Below are positions 48,938 to 60,229 of a stretch of 64,000 bases of DNA, piece by piece. The notes beneath the pieces are model-generated. The model had not been told where the DNA came from, ran no database searches, and was given only the letters and a program-made list of their open reading frames with translations. A program made the translations under genes and the position numbers. Source of the stretch: Tatumella sp. JGM118 (GTDB taxonomy: Bacteria > Pseudomonadota > Gammaproteobacteria > Enterobacterales > Enterobacteriaceae). Position 1 is the stretch's first letter, and each line of letters opens with the position of its first letter. The stretch covers positions 1-64,000 of the forward strand of contig NZ_JAERJR010000012.1 in the NCBI RefSeq assembly GCF_018257515.1, written 5' to 3'.

Positions 48938-49255
48938 TTATCGTTGTTGGTTTGACACCGCAGATTGTGCAGTGCGTTTATTTTGCTCTGTTACCAGACG
49001 ATAGAAAGTTTCACCGGGACGAATCATTCCCAGCTCATTACGTGCCCGCTCTTCGATAGCTTCCGAACCTCCGTTCAGATCGTCTATCTCCGCGAACAAC
49101 TGATCATTGCGCGTTTTAAGTTTGGCATTGATTGCCTGCTGAGCCGCGACTTCCTGATTTACCGTGGTGTAATCATGAATACCGTTTTTACCCAGCCACA
49201 GCGAGTATTGCAGCCAGCCAAGTAAAATCAGTAACAATATTGTCAGTTTTCCCAT
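48938..49255 (-). CDS. ftsB: Cell division protein FtsB
   Basis: 105 residues. One N-terminal membrane helix ([19 protein letters not shown]) and a periplasmic coiled coil ([24 protein letters not shown]). It joins FtsL and FtsQ in the divisome. It stands before ispD, as in enterobacteria. Confidence 0.96.
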   Translation of the reverse strand: MGKLTILLLILLGWLQYSLWLGKNGIHDYTTVNQEVAAQQAINAKLKTRNDQLFAEIDDLNGGSEAIEERARNELGMIRPGETFYRLVTEQNKRTAQSAVSNQQR

Positions 49256-49414
49256 CCCCGCCCCCTGAAAAACCGCTCAATCATCCCATAACTTTCGGCA
49301 GGACTCCACTGCGGGAACCAAAATGTCGTATTTTTCATGAAAATTCTGTAATAAAAATGCTGTCTTAACCGCAGCAGTATGGCTTTTTTGCAGAAAAGAT
49401 CCTCAGGACAGGCC

Positions 49415-49738
49415 CTAATTCCAGCCGGCAAGGAAGGAAAATAACACCCAGAAAAGAGAAATCACAATCAGAAGCGTAAATACCAAGGTCAGTAGCAGAC
49501 GACGGTTAAGCCAGATGCAGAACGCAATCCCGACAATGACTGACACCGGTAATAATGCCAGAAAGAACGGCCAGGTATACATAAAGAAGAACAATACACT
49601 GGCACCAAAGTAGAAAAATGGCGTTGCCAGCGCAAATAAATACGCAAAAAAACCAATAATTCCCCCGGAAAGAGAGACACCGCTGCCCTCTTCCGGCGGA
49701 ACTGATTGTCTGGCAAGCAATGAAGTGACGTTCTGCAT
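49415..49738 (-). CDS. ygbE: YgbE-type inner membrane protein (DUF3561)
   Basis: 107 residues with three hydrophobic helices (about 25-45, 48-70 and 80-103) and a short soluble N-terminus. Its place between cysC and ftsB and its shape match YgbE of E. coli, whose function is unknown. The gap to ftsB (49256-49414) has no gene and probably carries the ftsB promoter. Confidence 0.85.
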   Translation of the reverse strand: MQNVTSLLARQSVPPEEGSGVSLSGGIIGFFAYLFALATPFFYFGASVLFFFMYTWPFFLALLPVSVIVGIAFCIWLNRRLLLTLVFTLLIVISLFWVLFSFLAGWN

Positions 49739-49783
49739 ATCGATCCTGTATTCGGTTACAGGGCAGCAATTCGCCCTGTCATC

Positions 49784-50389
49784 TCAAAGATCGATAATAT
49801 CTTTCCTGCGTAACAGATCGATGATTTCGTCACTCAGTTTTGTAACGAATTGTTCGCCATCAAGATGCAGTTCAGGCTGCTCAGGGGCCTCATAGACCGC
49901 ATCAATGCCGGTGAAATTGGTCAGCTCTCCGGCACGGGCTTTACGGTATAACCCCTTCGGATCCCGCGCCTCACAGACGTGCAGCGGGGTATCCACAAAC
50001 ACCTCAATAAACTGATCCCCGTCCAGTAATTCCCTGACCATCTGCCGCTCACTGCGGTGAGGGGAGATAAAGGCGGTCAGCACCAGTAATCCGGCATCGG
50101 CCATCAGTTTTGCCACTTCACCGACCCGGCGAATGTTCTCTTTCCGGTCTGCATCGCTGAACCCGAGATCGCGACACAGGCCGTGACGAACATTATCGCC
50201 ATCCAGCAGGAAGGTATTGACCCCCTGCTGAAATAACTGCTGTTCAACCGCATCGGCCAGGGTCGATTTCCCCGACCCTGACAGCCCGGTAAACCAGACG
50301 ACGGCGCCACGATGACCCTGTCGCTGCTGGCGATCCTCCCGCGTAATGCTGTGAGGATGCCAGACCACATTCTCATCATGCTCAGCCAT
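49784..50389 (-). CDS. cysC: Adenylyl-sulfate kinase CysC
   Basis: 201 residues. The P-loop GLSGSGKST and the [16 protein letters not shown] segment identify it. It phosphorylates APS to PAPS. Its ATG overlaps the cysN stop by one base (TAATG). Confidence 0.98.
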   Translation of the reverse strand: MAEHDENVVWHPHSITREDRQQRQGHRGAVVWFTGLSGSGKSTLADAVEQQLFQQGVNTFLLDGDNVRHGLCRDLGFSDADRKENIRRVGEVAKLMADAGLLVLTAFISPHRSERQMVRELLDGDQFIEVFVDTPLHVCEARDPKGLYRKARAGELTNFTGIDAVYEAPEQPELHLDGEQFVTKLSDEIIDLLRRKDIIDL

Positions 50390-51819
50390 TAACGGCCTCC
50401 GGAGAGGTCACGGGCACCCCAGTGCGGGAAATGCTTACGGACCAGCGCATTCAGTTCGCGTTCAAACTCGCTGTACTGATGGCCGGAGGTCGCCTCTGCC
50501 TCATCACGTAACGCGGAGATCATCCCGGCACCCACCGTCACATTACTCAGACGGTCGATAAAAATCAGTCCGCCGGTGACCGGGTTGGCAGTGTAGGGGT
50601 CGATCACTAACGGTTCATCGAAGGTCAGAACCACTTTACCGATACCATTCAGCGGTAATTCATCAACCGCCGCCGTCTCCAGGGTGTTGATATTGACCTG
50701 GTGAACAATATGGTCCACGGTCGCCCGGGCCTGCTTACCGGCGACTTTAATGCCGTAGGTTTTTCCGGCGATCAGCGGAGCTTCTGCCATCCAGACCACG
50801 TCCGCCTCGGCAGATTGCACCGGCTTCAGGGTTTCCTGTGCATCGACCAGCAAATCACCGCGGCTGATATCCACTTCATCACTCAGGACCAGCGTAACAG
50901 CCTCCCCGACCGAGGCTTCCTGCAGGTCGCCGTCAAAGGTGACAATCCGGGCAATGGTCGAGCATACCCCGGAAGGCAATACCTTCACGGCCTGCCCGGT
51001 ACGGACGGTGCCTGAGGCCAGAGTCCCGGCATACCCGCGGAAGTCCAGATTCGGGCGGTTCACATACTGCACCGGGAAACGCATCGGTTGATCAACGGTC
51101 GGCGGCACGATTTCCACCGTTTCCAGAATCTGTAACAGCGAAGGCCCGGTGTACCACGGCATATCCTCGCTGCTGATGGCGACATTATCTCCGGTCAGTG
51201 CAGAAAGGGGCACAAAACGGATATCCAGGTCGTCCGGCAGCTGGCTTGCAAAATCCAGGTAATCCTGACGAATATCATTGAAGACCTGTTCACTGAAATC
51301 CACCAGGTCCATCTTATTCACCGCCACCACCAGGTGTTTGATCCCCAGCAGGGTTGAGATATAGCTGTGGCGCCGGGTCTGGTCCAGTACCCCTTTCCGG
51401 GCATCGATCAGCAAAATCGACAGATCACAGGTCGATGCGCCGGTCGCCATATTCCGGGTGTATTGCTCGTGTCCCGGGGTGTCGGCGATAATAAATTTAC
51501 GTTTTTCGGTAGAGAAATAACGGTAAGCCACATCAATGGTAATGCCCTGCTCACGTTCCGCCTGCAGCCCATCCACCAGCAATGCCAGATCCAGCTTTTC
51601 ACCCTGGGTTCCGTGACGCTTACTGTCAGTCTGCAGTGATGAGAGCTGATCTTCATAGATCTGACGAGTATCATGCAGTAACCGGCCGATCAGGGTACTC
51701 TTGCCGTCATCGACGCTGCCGCAGGTCAGAAACCGCAGCAGACTCTTATGTTGTTGTGCGGTCAGCCAGGCTTCCACTCCGCCCTGAGCCGCAATTTCCT
51801 GTGCTAATACTTCATTCAT
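50389..51819 (-). CDS. cysN: Sulfate adenylyltransferase GTPase subunit CysN
   Basis: 476 residues from ATG 51819 (AGGA upstream; E. coli 475). GTPase motifs are [16 protein letters not shown] and NKMDLVD. GTP hydrolysis drives APS formation by CysD. The longer frame to 51885 overlaps cysD and is not needed. Confidence 0.98.
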   Translation of the reverse strand: MNEVLAQEIAAQGGVEAWLTAQQHKSLLRFLTCGSVDDGKSTLIGRLLHDTRQIYEDQLSSLQTDSKRHGTQGEKLDLALLVDGLQAEREQGITIDVAYRYFSTEKRKFIIADTPGHEQYTRNMATGASTCDLSILLIDARKGVLDQTRRHSYISTLLGIKHLVVAVNKMDLVDFSEQVFNDIRQDYLDFASQLPDDLDIRFVPLSALTGDNVAISSEDMPWYTGPSLLQILETVEIVPPTVDQPMRFPVQYVNRPNLDFRGYAGTLASGTVRTGQAVKVLPSGVCSTIARIVTFDGDLQEASVGEAVTLVLSDEVDISRGDLLVDAQETLKPVQSAEADVVWMAEAPLIAGKTYGIKVAGKQARATVDHIVHQVNINTLETAAVDELPLNGIGKVVLTFDEPLVIDPYTANPVTGGLIFIDRLSNVTVGAGMISALRDEAEATSGHQYSEFERELNALVRKHFPHWGARDLSGGR

Positions 51820-51829
51820 GGCAGTGTCC

Positions 51830-52738
51830 TCAGAAATATCCCTGGCGTTTTTTGAGTTCCATAGACCCGGACTGATCACGGTCAATCACCCGGCCCTGGC
51901 GTTCGCTGGTTGTGGAAACCAGCATTTCCTCAATGATCTCCGGCAGTGTTTCCGCCTGCGATTCGACGGCACCGGTCAGTGGCCAGCACCCGAGCGTACG
52001 GAAACGCACCATGCGGTTTTTAATTTCCTCTCCGGGTTTGAGATCGATACGGTCATCATCAATCATCATCAGCATACCGTCACGCTCCAGCACCGGGCGT
52101 TCAGCGGCCAGGTAAAGCGGCACGATTTCGATGTTTTCCAGGAAGATATATTGCCAGATATCCAGTTCCGTCCAGTTAGACAGCGGGAACACGCGGATAC
52201 TTTCGCCTTTGTTGATCTGCCCGTTGTAGTTATGCCACAGCTCAGGACGCTGGTTTTTCGGGTCCCAGCGGTGAAAACGGTCACGGAAAGAATAGATACG
52301 CTCTTTCGCACGGGACTTCTCTTCGTCACGGCGTGCGCCGCCGAAGGCTGCATCAAAACCATACTTATTCAGCGCCTGTTTCAGGCCTTCGGTCTTCATG
52401 ATGTCCGTGTGTTTGGCACTGCCGTGAACGAACGGGTTAATTCCCATCGCGACCCCTTCCGGATTGCGGTGAACCAGCAACTCGGCACCGATCTCTTTCA
52501 CGGTACGGTCACGGAACTCGTACATCTCACGGAATTTCCAGCCGGTATCCACATGCAGCAGCGGGAAAGGCAGTTTCCCCGGATAGAAAGCTTTCCGGGC
52601 CAGATGCAACATCACTGAGGAATCTTTACCAATGGAATACATCATCACCGGGTTGCTGAACTCGGCAGCCACCTCACGGATGATATGAATACTCTCTGCC
52701 TCAAGCTGACGCAGATGAGTCAATCGTTTCTGATCCAT
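51830..52738 (-). CDS. cysD: Sulfate adenylyltransferase subunit CysD
   Basis: 302 residues from ATG 52738, giving the family start [17 protein letters not shown]. The PP-loop motif is [10 protein letters not shown]. With CysN it activates sulfate to APS. cysG ends 11 bases upstream and cysN starts 10 bases downstream, so this is one operon. Confidence 0.98.
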   Translation of the reverse strand: MDQKRLTHLRQLEAESIHIIREVAAEFSNPVMMYSIGKDSSVMLHLARKAFYPGKLPFPLLHVDTGWKFREMYEFRDRTVKEIGAELLVHRNPEGVAMGINPFVHGSAKHTDIMKTEGLKQALNKYGFDAAFGGARRDEEKSRAKERIYSFRDRFHRWDPKNQRPELWHNYNGQINKGESIRVFPLSNWTELDIWQYIFLENIEIVPLYLAAERPVLERDGMLMMIDDDRIDLKPGEEIKNRMVRFRTLGCWPLTGAVESQAETLPEIIEEMLVSTTSERQGRVIDRDQSGSMELKKRQGYF

Positions 52739-52749
52739 ACAACTTTTCC

Positions 52750-54162
52750 TCAAACAGAAGGGTTCAGCCGCGGGTCGTCGTCGACCTGCGATGATGAAGT
52801 TTGAAACCAGGCAAGCTGATCCTGTAACAGAACCACCTCACCAATAACCAGTAATGCCGGGGAAGGAGCCTGCCGTGCAAGCTCACCCAGTCCGGCCAGA
52901 GTGCCTTTACTGACCTGCTGATCTGCTCGGGTGCCGCGACTGATAATCGCCACCGGCGTCTGTGGCTCCCGGCCATGAGCAATCAGCTCGCGGCTGATGG
53001 TCTCCGCATTCATCGCCCCCATATAGATAGCCAGCGTCTGACGCGCCCGGGCCAGAGAAGGCCAGTCAAGCTCGCTGCCCGGCTGGCAATGTCCGGTAAT
53101 AAAAAGCACACTCTGCGAGTGGTCGCGGTGCGTCAGCGGAATCCCCGCATATGCCGTCGCCCCGGAGGCCGCCGTGATCCCGGGGATCACCTGAAAAGGA
53201 ATGCCGGCCTCTGCCGCAACCTGTAATTCTTCGCCGCCACGACCAAAAATAAACGGGTCACCGCCTTTCAGGCGGACCACCCGTTTACCTTCCTGCGCCA
53301 GCCGGACCAGTAACCGGTTGGTCTCTTCCTGGATAACCAGGTGCGCCCCTGCCCGTTTACCGACACAGATACGCTCCGCATCCCGGCGGGTTAATTCCAG
53401 AATCTCGTCACTGACCAGATAGTCATACAGTACGACATCGGCCAGTTGCAGTACCTGTAACCCGCGCAGGGTCAGAAGTCCGGGATCTCCCGGGCCGGCA
53501 CCGACCAGATAAATCTCCCCTTTCGGGGTGCTGTACTGCTGCAGTTCCTGCTCTGCTATTTTTTCTGCTTCCTGCTGGCGGCCGGCCGTGACCAGTGCCG
53601 TGAAACGTCCGCCGAACAGGCGTTCCCAGTAGTAGCGCCGCTGGGTGACATCCGGTAAATGTTGCTTCACCCGGTCCCGCCATTCCCCGGCGATCCTTGC
53701 CACCTCGCCGAGACTTGCCGGCAGCAGAGATTCCAGTTTTTCGCGCCAGAATCTGGCCAGTACCGGAGCTTTCCCGCCGGAAGAGATCGCCACCACCAGC
53801 GGTGAACGGTCGACAATCGAGGGAAAGATAAAGCTGCAACGCGCCTGATCATCCACCACGTTGACCAGCTTCTGCCGGTGCTCTGCGGCGTCATACACCC
53901 GCTGATTCAGAGCATTGTCGTTGGTTGCCGCAATCACCAGAAACACCGCATCCAGCTGCGTCTCAGCAAATTCTGTCGCCAGCCAGGTCAGTTGTTGCTG
54001 CTGACGCAGGGTTTCCAGCTCTTCACAAAGCTTCCGCGCGACCACAAGCACCTGCGCGCCGGCGCGATTGAGCAGACTAATTTTTCGTGCAGCAATGTCC
54101 CCGCCGCCCACCACTAATACGGGCCGGCCACGAAGCTCTGCAAATAGAGGAAGGTAATCCAC
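52750..54162 (-). CDS. cysG: Siroheme synthase CysG
   Basis: 470 residues from GTG 54162, which has AGG five bases upstream and yields the family start DYLPLF; the GTG at 54168 is inside that ribosome site. The N-terminal half is the precorrin-2 dehydrogenase/ferrochelatase ([29 protein letters not shown]), the C-terminal half the SAM uroporphyrinogen methyltransferase ([30 protein letters not shown]). It makes the siroheme of CysI. In E. coli cysG sits in the nir locus; here it leads cysDNC. Confidence 0.97.
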   Translation of the reverse strand: MDYLPLFAELRGRPVLVVGGGDIAARKISLLNRAGAQVLVVARKLCEELETLRQQQQLTWLATEFAETQLDAVFLVIAATNDNALNQRVYDAAEHRQKLVNVVDDQARCSFIFPSIVDRSPLVVAISSGGKAPVLARFWREKLESLLPASLGEVARIAGEWRDRVKQHLPDVTQRRYYWERLFGGRFTALVTAGRQQEAEKIAEQELQQYSTPKGEIYLVGAGPGDPGLLTLRGLQVLQLADVVLYDYLVSDEILELTRRDAERICVGKRAGAHLVIQEETNRLLVRLAQEGKRVVRLKGGDPFIFGRGGEELQVAAEAGIPFQVIPGITAASGATAYAGIPLTHRDHSQSVLFITGHCQPGSELDWPSLARARQTLAIYMGAMNAETISRELIAHGREPQTPVAIISRGTRADQQVSKGTLAGLGELARQAPSPALLVIGEVVLLQDQLAWFQTSSSQVDDDPRLNPSV

Positions 54163-54488
54163 GGTCACCTGGTTGTTATTTACTTAGAATAATAATGACT
54201 ATACGACTGCCACGGCAGGTTTGAAATGTCGATTTGGAATGAGCAGTAACCTAATGGAATATGCAAAGCTTATGCGTATTCTGAATAAGCCCCGTTACCC
54301 CCCGTCCCGGCAGGCTGTTTAGCGCAGAAGAAGCGGGCAGACTCCGCCGTTCCGGCCGGATTTTTCGGCAGGAAAAATTAATTTAACTTATTAATCAGCA
54401 GACTAAAGGGCATTGCCTGAACAGGCGATCCGCCAGCGACAGAACACAGAAACGCTGCACGACACCGGGAGTCCCGTGCAGCAACCGC
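54163..54488. promoter_or_regulatory. cysG promoter region and cysH 3' end
   Basis: About 325 bases without a gene. It must carry the promoter of cysGDNC, probably CysB-dependent. The motif AGCTTATGC at 54267-54275 recurs upstream of cysJ at a similar distance. A hairpin near the cysH end is listed separately. Confidence 0.5.
54454..54482 (-). terminator. Likely terminator of cysJIH
   Basis: GCTGCACG/CGTGCAGC, eight pairs with a 13-base loop, 6 bases after the cysH stop. The tail GTTTCTGTGTTCTG is only partly T-rich. Confidence 0.45.
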
Positions 54489-55220
54489 TTAACCTTCGTG
54501 CAGACCGCACTCACGTTTCAGACCAAAAAAACGTGTTTCTTCTTCGGCCATACCAGGCTCCCACTTGCGGGTGGTATGGGTATCCCCCACCGACAGATAG
54601 CCCTGGTCCCATAACGGGTGGTAAGACAGCCCGTGTTGTTTCAGGTACTGATAAACCTGGCGGTTATCCCAGTCAATGATCGGCAGAATCTTAAATACGC
54701 CGCGCTGGACAGAAAGTACCGGTAATCCGGCACGACTCTGCGATTGTTCACGGCGAAGTCCGGCAAACCACGTCGATGCCTGCAGGGTTTCCAGGGCGCG
54801 GTTCATCGGCTCGACTTTATTGAGCGTATTATACTTTTCGATACCCTCAACGCCCTGCTCCCAGAGTTTACCGTAGCGGGCCTCCTGCCATGCCGGGGAT
54901 TCGGTGGCACGAAATACCTGTAAATTCAGCTGCAACTGATCCGTCAGACGGTCAATAAACTGATAGGTTTCCGGGAACAGATACCCCGTATCGGTCAGGA
55001 TCACCGGGATATCCGGTCGCTGACGGGTCACCAGATGCAGACAAACCGCAGCCTGAATCCCGAAACTGGAACTGAGCACCACATGACCTGGCAGATTCTC
55101 CAGTGCCCATGCTACCCGCTGTTCTGCGGTCAGCGCTTCCAGTTGCTGATTAACCCCGGCAAGCGCCTGCTGCTGTGCTGTTTTGTCCAGTACATTCAGT
55201 TCGGATAACCTGAGAGACAT
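54489..55220 (-). CDS. cysH: PAPS reductase CysH
   Basis: 243 residues. It reduces PAPS to sulfite with thioredoxin. The PP-loop-like [11 protein letters not shown] and the C-terminal ECGLHEG with the single catalytic Cys identify the PAPS type, without the extra Cys pairs of APS reductases. It ends the cysJIH operon, 11 bases after cysI. Confidence 0.98.
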   Translation of the reverse strand: MSLRLSELNVLDKTAQQQALAGVNQQLEALTAEQRVAWALENLPGHVVLSSSFGIQAAVCLHLVTRQRPDIPVILTDTGYLFPETYQFIDRLTDQLQLNLQVFRATESPAWQEARYGKLWEQGVEGIEKYNTLNKVEPMNRALETLQASTWFAGLRREQSQSRAGLPVLSVQRGVFKILPIIDWDNRQVYQYLKQHGLSYHPLWDQGYLSVGDTHTTRKWEPGMAEEETRFFGLKRECGLHEG

Positions 55221-55231
55221 AGCTACCTCCG

Positions 55232-56944
55232 TTATTCCCAGAAATCACGGGCAGGATCGAGAACCGGTCGGATAATCCCCGCCCGAATCACATAATCGCC
55301 GAACCCTTCGTCCGCCTGACGTTCGGTGGCCCAGCGGCCTATCAGTTCATCCAGTACCGACAGAATTTCCTGCTGATTAATATTTTCACGGTACATGCGC
55401 GGAATACGCGTACCGATACGGTTGCCCCCGAGATGAAGATTATAGCGGCCGGGGGCTTTACCGACTAAGCCGATCTCTGCCAGCAGAGCACGACCACAGC
55501 CGTTCGGACACCCGGTCACCCGCAGGACAATGTGTTCATCGCCCACCCCGTGACGGGACAGAATAGTCTCCACCTCATCCACAAACGCCGGCAGGAAGCG
55601 TTCGGCTTCGGCCATCGCCAGCGGACAGGTCGGGAAGGCCACGCAGGCCATGGAGTTTTCACGCTGCACACTGACCGATTCCATCAGGCCATGTTCACGG
55701 GCGAGATCTTCGATGATCTGCTTTTGCGATTCCGCCACCCCGGCCACGATCAGGTTCTGATTAGCCGTCAGGCGGAAGTCGCCCTGATGGATCTTCGCGA
55801 TTTCCGCAATCCCGGTTTTCAGCGAACGGCCCGGATAGTCCAGTAAACGGCCATTTTCAATAAACAGGGTCAGGTGCCATTGATTATCGATCCCTTTGAT
55901 CCAGCCAAAACGATCGCCACGGGTGGTAAATTCATACGGACGGACAGGTTCAAAACGGATCCCGGCACGTTTTTCGACTTCGGCTTTAAAAACGTCAACC
56001 CCGACCCGTTCCAGGGTATATTTGGTCTTGGCATTTTTACGATCGGTCCGGTTCCCCCAGTCACGCTGGGTGGTCACCACGGCGGTGGCGACATCGAGCG
56101 TTTTATCCAGCGGCAGGAAGCCGATTTCGGTCGCGGTACGGGCATAGGTCGCTTTGTTGCCGTGGTCAATGGATAATCCACCGCCCAGCAACAGGTTGAA
56201 TCCCGCCAGTTTGCCGTTTTCGGCCACTGCCACAAAGTTCATGTCATTGGCATGCAAATCAACGTCATTGTTCGGCGGAATGACGACCGTGGTCTTAAAT
56301 TTACGCGGCAGATAGGTCTCACCGAGGATCGGTTCTTCATCGGTAGTCGCTACTTTTTCCTGGTCCCACCAGATTTCCGCATAGGCACGGGTCCGGGGTA
56401 ACAGGTGCTCAGAGAGACGTTTTGCCCATTCGTAGGCTTCCTGATGTAATTCCGACTCGACAGGGTTCGACGTACAGAGCACATTACGGTTCACGTCGTT
56501 TGCCGTCGCCAGAGCATCGAGCCCGGCTTCATGCAGCATCTGATGCGCCGGTTTGACGTTTTTCTTCAGGATCCCGTGGAACTGGAAGGTCTGACGGTTG
56601 GTCAGACGGATGCTGCCATAAATGGTTTTATCGGTGGCAAAACGGTCAATCGCCAGCCATTGCTGCGGGGTGATAATCCCGCCCGGCAGACGACAACGCA
56701 GCATCATGGCATGACGCGGTTCCAGTTTCTGCGCTGCACGGCTGGCACGGATATCGCGATCATCCTGCTGATACATGCCGTGAAAACGGATCAGCAAAAA
56801 GTTATCGCCGCGGAATCCGCCGGTCAGACCGTCGGACAAATCATCGGTAATGGTGCCGCGCAGAAAATGGCTCTCTTTTTTCAGGCGCTCGGCATCCGTC
56901 AGTTTGCCTTCGACCACTAACGGTCCGGGATTTTTATCACTCAT
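55232..56944 (-). CDS. cysI: Sulfite reductase hemoprotein subunit CysI
   Basis: 570 residues (E. coli 570). The four Cys of the siroheme-4Fe4S site lie in [13 protein letters not shown] and [10 protein letters not shown]. It reduces sulfite to sulfide with electrons from CysJ. The ATG overlaps the cysJ stop (TAATG). Confidence 0.99.
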   Translation of the reverse strand: MSDKNPGPLVVEGKLTDAERLKKESHFLRGTITDDLSDGLTGGFRGDNFLLIRFHGMYQQDDRDIRASRAAQKLEPRHAMMLRCRLPGGIITPQQWLAIDRFATDKTIYGSIRLTNRQTFQFHGILKKNVKPAHQMLHEAGLDALATANDVNRNVLCTSNPVESELHQEAYEWAKRLSEHLLPRTRAYAEIWWDQEKVATTDEEPILGETYLPRKFKTTVVIPPNNDVDLHANDMNFVAVAENGKLAGFNLLLGGGLSIDHGNKATYARTATEIGFLPLDKTLDVATAVVTTQRDWGNRTDRKNAKTKYTLERVGVDVFKAEVEKRAGIRFEPVRPYEFTTRGDRFGWIKGIDNQWHLTLFIENGRLLDYPGRSLKTGIAEIAKIHQGDFRLTANQNLIVAGVAESQKQIIEDLAREHGLMESVSVQRENSMACVAFPTCPLAMAEAERFLPAFVDEVETILSRHGVGDEHIVLRVTGCPNGCGRALLAEIGLVGKAPGRYNLHLGGNRIGTRIPRMYRENINQQEILSVLDELIGRWATERQADEGFGDYVIRAGIIRPVLDPARDFWE

Positions 56945-58752
56945 TAGTACACATCTCGCTGGTAACGGCGCGCCACGCGCAGCTCACTCAAATATTCGTC
57001 GGCAGCATCGCTGTCCATCTGCCCCTGTTCGGCAATGATCTCAATCAGGGCCTGTTCAACATCCTTCGCCATCCGGCTGGCATCGCCACAGACATACAGA
57101 TGCGCACCTTCCGTGATCCAGCGCCAGACTTCGGCCCCCTGCTCACGAAGTTTATCCTGCACATAGATTTTTTCCTGCTGGTCACGGGACCAGGCCAGGT
57201 CGATACGGGTCAGCAGGCCATCTTTTACATATTTCTGCCATTCGACCTGATAGAGAAAGTCCTCGGTGAAGTGCGGGTTACCGAAGAACAGCCAGTTTTT
57301 ACCCTCTGCGCCGTCATTGTCCCGCTGCTGGATAAACGCACGGAAAGGGGCAATGCCGGTACCCGGGCCAATCATGATCACCGGGGTTTGCGGGTTTTCC
57401 GGCAGACGGAAATTATCGTTATGTTCGATAAACACCCGCACCTCGCCATCTTCTTCCAGCCGGTCAGCCAGGAAGCCGGAGGCTCCGCCGCTGCGTTCGC
57501 GGCCTTCGATGTCATAACGGACAACACCGACCGTGATATGCACCTCATCTTCGGCTTCGGCCTGAGAAGAGGCAATCGAATAAAGGCGTGGCGTCAGCGG
57601 TCGTAACAGTTCTGTCAGTTGCTCTGCCCGTAATTCCACCGGGGCATGGCGGACCATATCGACAATCGGCCACCGTTGCGCATAGGCCTGTAACGCGGCC
57701 TTATCCCCGGCCATCGACAGTAATTCACTGTGCCCGGAGAGATGGGCATATTTTTCCACGATCTGCGCGGTATTAACCGTCAGTTCAAAATGCTGTTGCA
57801 AAGCCGTTGCCAGAGGCAATGACTGACCGCCAACACTGACCTGCTGCTTTCCGTCCAGCCATAATAATCCCAGCAGTTCTTCCACCAGTTGCGGGTCATT
57901 CTCAAACCAGACGCCCAGTGCATCCCCTGGCTGATAACGCAGGCCGGAACTGCCAAGGTCTATCTCCAGATGACGGATATCTTTCTGCGAATCATTGCCG
58001 GTGATTTTCTGGCTGACGGCCAGCGACGCGACCAGGGGTTGTTCTTTGGTATACGGGGTACTGTCAATTTCGTCGCTGGCACCACTGGCCGCCTGTGACA
58101 CAGCCGTGTCGGAGACCGCCGGTAACCGTTGCTGCAGTAATGCCACAATCTCCTGACGCCACTGATCGGCCGTCGCCTGATAATCGACATCGGCATCACC
58201 CCGGGTCAGCAGTCGTTCTGCCCCCAGGTCAGCCAGACGCTGGTCAAAGTCTTTACCGGCCTGACAGAAAAACTCATAAGAACTGTCGCCCAGGCCAAAC
58301 ACCGCAAACGCCGTCGCTTTCATTTCCGGGGCTTTTTTCGACATCAGGTATTTATGTAAGGCCACAGCCTCTTCCGGCGGTTCACCTTCCCCCTGGGTCG
58401 AAGTCACTACCAGCAGCCATTTTTCCTGAGCGATTTGCTTAAACTTATAATCGCCGGCATTCACCAGTGAGACAGCCACGCCGGTGGTCAGCAAGTCGTC
58501 CCGTAACTGCTCCGCCAGTCGCCTGGCATTGCCGGTCTGTGACGCGGAAATAATGGTCACGGTCGGCGCCGGAGCAGCCTGCGGAGTTGCAGAGACAGCA
58601 GGGGCAGCGGCGACCGGCGTATCGCCGCTTAACCGTCCCCAGAAATAACCGGAAAGCCAGGCCATCTGGGTCGCAGAAAAATCCTGCGTCGCAGCCTGTA
58701 ATTGGGCGAGTTGTTCTGCCGAAAGCGGAAGCTGTGGGGCCTTGTTGGTCAT
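56944..58752 (-). CDS. cysJ: Sulfite reductase flavoprotein subunit CysJ
   Basis: 602 residues from ATG 58752, which gives the family start [18 protein letters not shown]; the frame extends to 58845 without homology and the ribosome site is weak. FMN-binding flavodoxin domain ([31 protein letters not shown]), FAD domain ([11 protein letters not shown]) and NADPH domain ([18 protein letters not shown]). It feeds electrons from NADPH to CysI. Confidence 0.98.
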   Translation of the reverse strand: MTNKAPQLPLSAEQLAQLQAATQDFSATQMAWLSGYFWGRLSGDTPVAAAPAVSATPQAAPAPTVTIISASQTGNARRLAEQLRDDLLTTGVAVSLVNAGDYKFKQIAQEKWLLVVTSTQGEGEPPEEAVALHKYLMSKKAPEMKATAFAVFGLGDSSYEFFCQAGKDFDQRLADLGAERLLTRGDADVDYQATADQWRQEIVALLQQRLPAVSDTAVSQAASGASDEIDSTPYTKEQPLVASLAVSQKITGNDSQKDIRHLEIDLGSSGLRYQPGDALGVWFENDPQLVEELLGLLWLDGKQQVSVGGQSLPLATALQQHFELTVNTAQIVEKYAHLSGHSELLSMAGDKAALQAYAQRWPIVDMVRHAPVELRAEQLTELLRPLTPRLYSIASSQAEAEDEVHITVGVVRYDIEGRERSGGASGFLADRLEEDGEVRVFIEHNDNFRLPENPQTPVIMIGPGTGIAPFRAFIQQRDNDGAEGKNWLFFGNPHFTEDFLYQVEWQKYVKDGLLTRIDLAWSRDQQEKIYVQDKLREQGAEVWRWITEGAHLYVCGDASRMAKDVEQALIEIIAEQGQMDSDAADEYLSELRVARRYQRDVY

Positions 58753-58834
58753 TGCGTTTCGTAGTCCAGTATCAGCGGCGAAAAATAGAATCAGAGAATG
58801 TAAGGTTAACGGAGAGAGTATGCCCGTTAAAGAC

Positions 58835-58843
58835 AGCTTATGC
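58835..58843. promoter_or_regulatory. AGCTTATGC element upstream of cysJ
   Basis: The same nine bases in the same orientation occur at 54267-54275 upstream of cysG, 83 and 105 bases from the two start codons. A CysB-related element is possible. The 58753-59026 gap is a divergent promoter region for cysJ and queD and holds no gene. Confidence 0.3.
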
Positions 58844-59026
58844 ATATCACATAACCAAATTGCCTAACGGGTTTTATCACTATTATTAACCAGTAAAAGT
58901 GGTAAGAGATAAAGGTTTGTCAGCTGCCGGCGACGTGACGTGGTTAGCGGGGGGAATATCAGGGAAAAGTGTGAGAAATGCCGGGTTTTGCGGTAGAATC
59001 TGCGGCTTTTACATCCGGGAAGAATT

Positions 59027-59395
59027 ATGTCAGTTACTACACTCTTTAAAGAATTTCAGTTCGAAGCCGCTCACTATTTACCCCATGTCCCGGACGGACA
59101 TAAATGCGGACGCCTGCACGGGCACTCTTTCCTGGTCCGGCTGGAAATCACCGGGGAAGTGGACCCGCATACCGGCTGGGTGATGGACTTTGCCGAACTG
59201 AAGGCCCGCTTCAAGCCCCTGTATGAACAGCTGGATCATCACTACCTGAATGAGATTGACGGTCTGGAAAACCCGACCAGTGAAGTGCTGGCGGCCTGGA
59301 TCTGGCAGAAAATGAAGCCGGAATTACCTTTGCTCAGTGCGGTGATGATCAAAGAGACCTGTACCGCAGGCTGTGTCTATCGCGGACAGGCATAA
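59027..59395 (+). CDS. queD: 6-carboxy-5,6,7,8-tetrahydropterin synthase QueD
   Basis: 122 residues. Zinc ligands and the catalytic Cys lie in [16 protein letters not shown] and GRLHGHSF; the C-terminal [12 protein letters not shown] closes the fold. Second step of queuosine synthesis. It faces queE, with 55 bases between their ends. Confidence 0.97.
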   Translation: MSVTTLFKEFQFEAAHYLPHVPDGHKCGRLHGHSFLVRLEITGEVDPHTGWVMDFAELKARFKPLYEQLDHHYLNEIDGLENPTSEVLAAWIWQKMKPELPLLSAVMIKETCTAGCVYRGQA

Positions 59396-59450
59396 CGCAG
59401 AAAAGTACAGACTCACCGATGCCGGCTATCCTCAGACCGCCGGCTCCGGG

Positions 59451-60122
59451 TCAGGCAATGTTCAGATACTTATGTGTCTGCATCGATAATCGCCAGTTGC
59501 GGGCAATACACGCAGAGATACAAAGCTCCGTCGCCTCTTTCTTACAGCTGATCGGCTGCAGCGCAATAATACGGGACTTATCGTCCTCAACCTGCGCCAG
59601 CAACTGCTCCAGAGCTTCGATATCCCGTTCGCGGGCCACCGGATGTTTGATCTCATCCGCACGGATCAGCGCCGGGGTCAGCACATCATAGCCGCCGCGC
59701 ATATTTACCTTCGGTGAAACGGTGACCCAGGTGTCTTCAGAACACTGGATCGGGTGCGTACCGCTGGTTTCAATCTGGCAGCTATAGCCAAAGGCTTCCA
59801 GCGCGGTGGTCAGCGGCCGCAGATCATAGATGGCCGGTTCGCCTCCGGTGATCACCACGTGGCGTGCCGTCCATTGCTGCTCGCTGATAATTTTCAGCAG
59901 CGTCAGCGGTTCAGCATTGCCCCACTGCTCGCTTTCGGCCGTCTTCACCAGAATATCCCCCACCGGGACCTCTTTGTCGGCGAATTTTTCCCAGGTATGC
60001 TTGGTGTCACACCAGCTGCACCCGACAGGGCAGCCCTGCAAACGGATAAAAATGGCCGGAACACCGGTATAAAAGCCTTCGCCCTGAAGGGTTTGAAACA
60101 TTTCGTTAATCGGGTACAGCAT
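59451..60122 (-). CDS. queE: 7-carboxy-7-deazaguanine synthase QueE
   Basis: 223 residues from ATG 60122 (E. coli 223). The radical-SAM cluster Cys residues lie in GCPVGCSWCDTKHTW; HVVITGGEPAIYDL and the C-terminal NWRLSMQTHKYLNIA follow. It makes the deazaguanine ring of queuosine. Radical SAM enzyme, enterobacterial type. Confidence 0.97.
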   Translation of the reverse strand: MLYPINEMFQTLQGEGFYTGVPAIFIRLQGCPVGCSWCDTKHTWEKFADKEVPVGDILVKTAESEQWGNAEPLTLLKIISEQQWTARHVVITGGEPAIYDLRPLTTALEAFGYSCQIETSGTHPIQCSEDTWVTVSPKVNMRGGYDVLTPALIRADEIKHPVARERDIEALEQLLAQVEDDKSRIIALQPISCKKEATELCISACIARNWRLSMQTHKYLNIA

Positions 60123-60171
60123 CACTTGCTCAATTATGACAAAAGATAATCGACCATTATTACAGATCTGC

Positions 60172-60200
60172 CGCCGCAGATCATGTCTGATCCTGCGGCG
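60172..60200 (-). terminator. Hairpin downstream of tadG
   Basis: CGCCGCAG/CTGCGGCG with an inner ATCA/TGAT stem and one bulge, 30 bases after the tadG stop. No T run follows, so termination is uncertain. Confidence 0.35.
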
Positions 60201-60229
60201 ACCGCACGCGGTGATCGCCGCCGGCCGGA

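Noticed and set aside
51818-52618. 266-codon open frame antisense to cysD
   Set aside because: cysD is unmistakable on the other strand and the antisense translation has no recognisable pattern.
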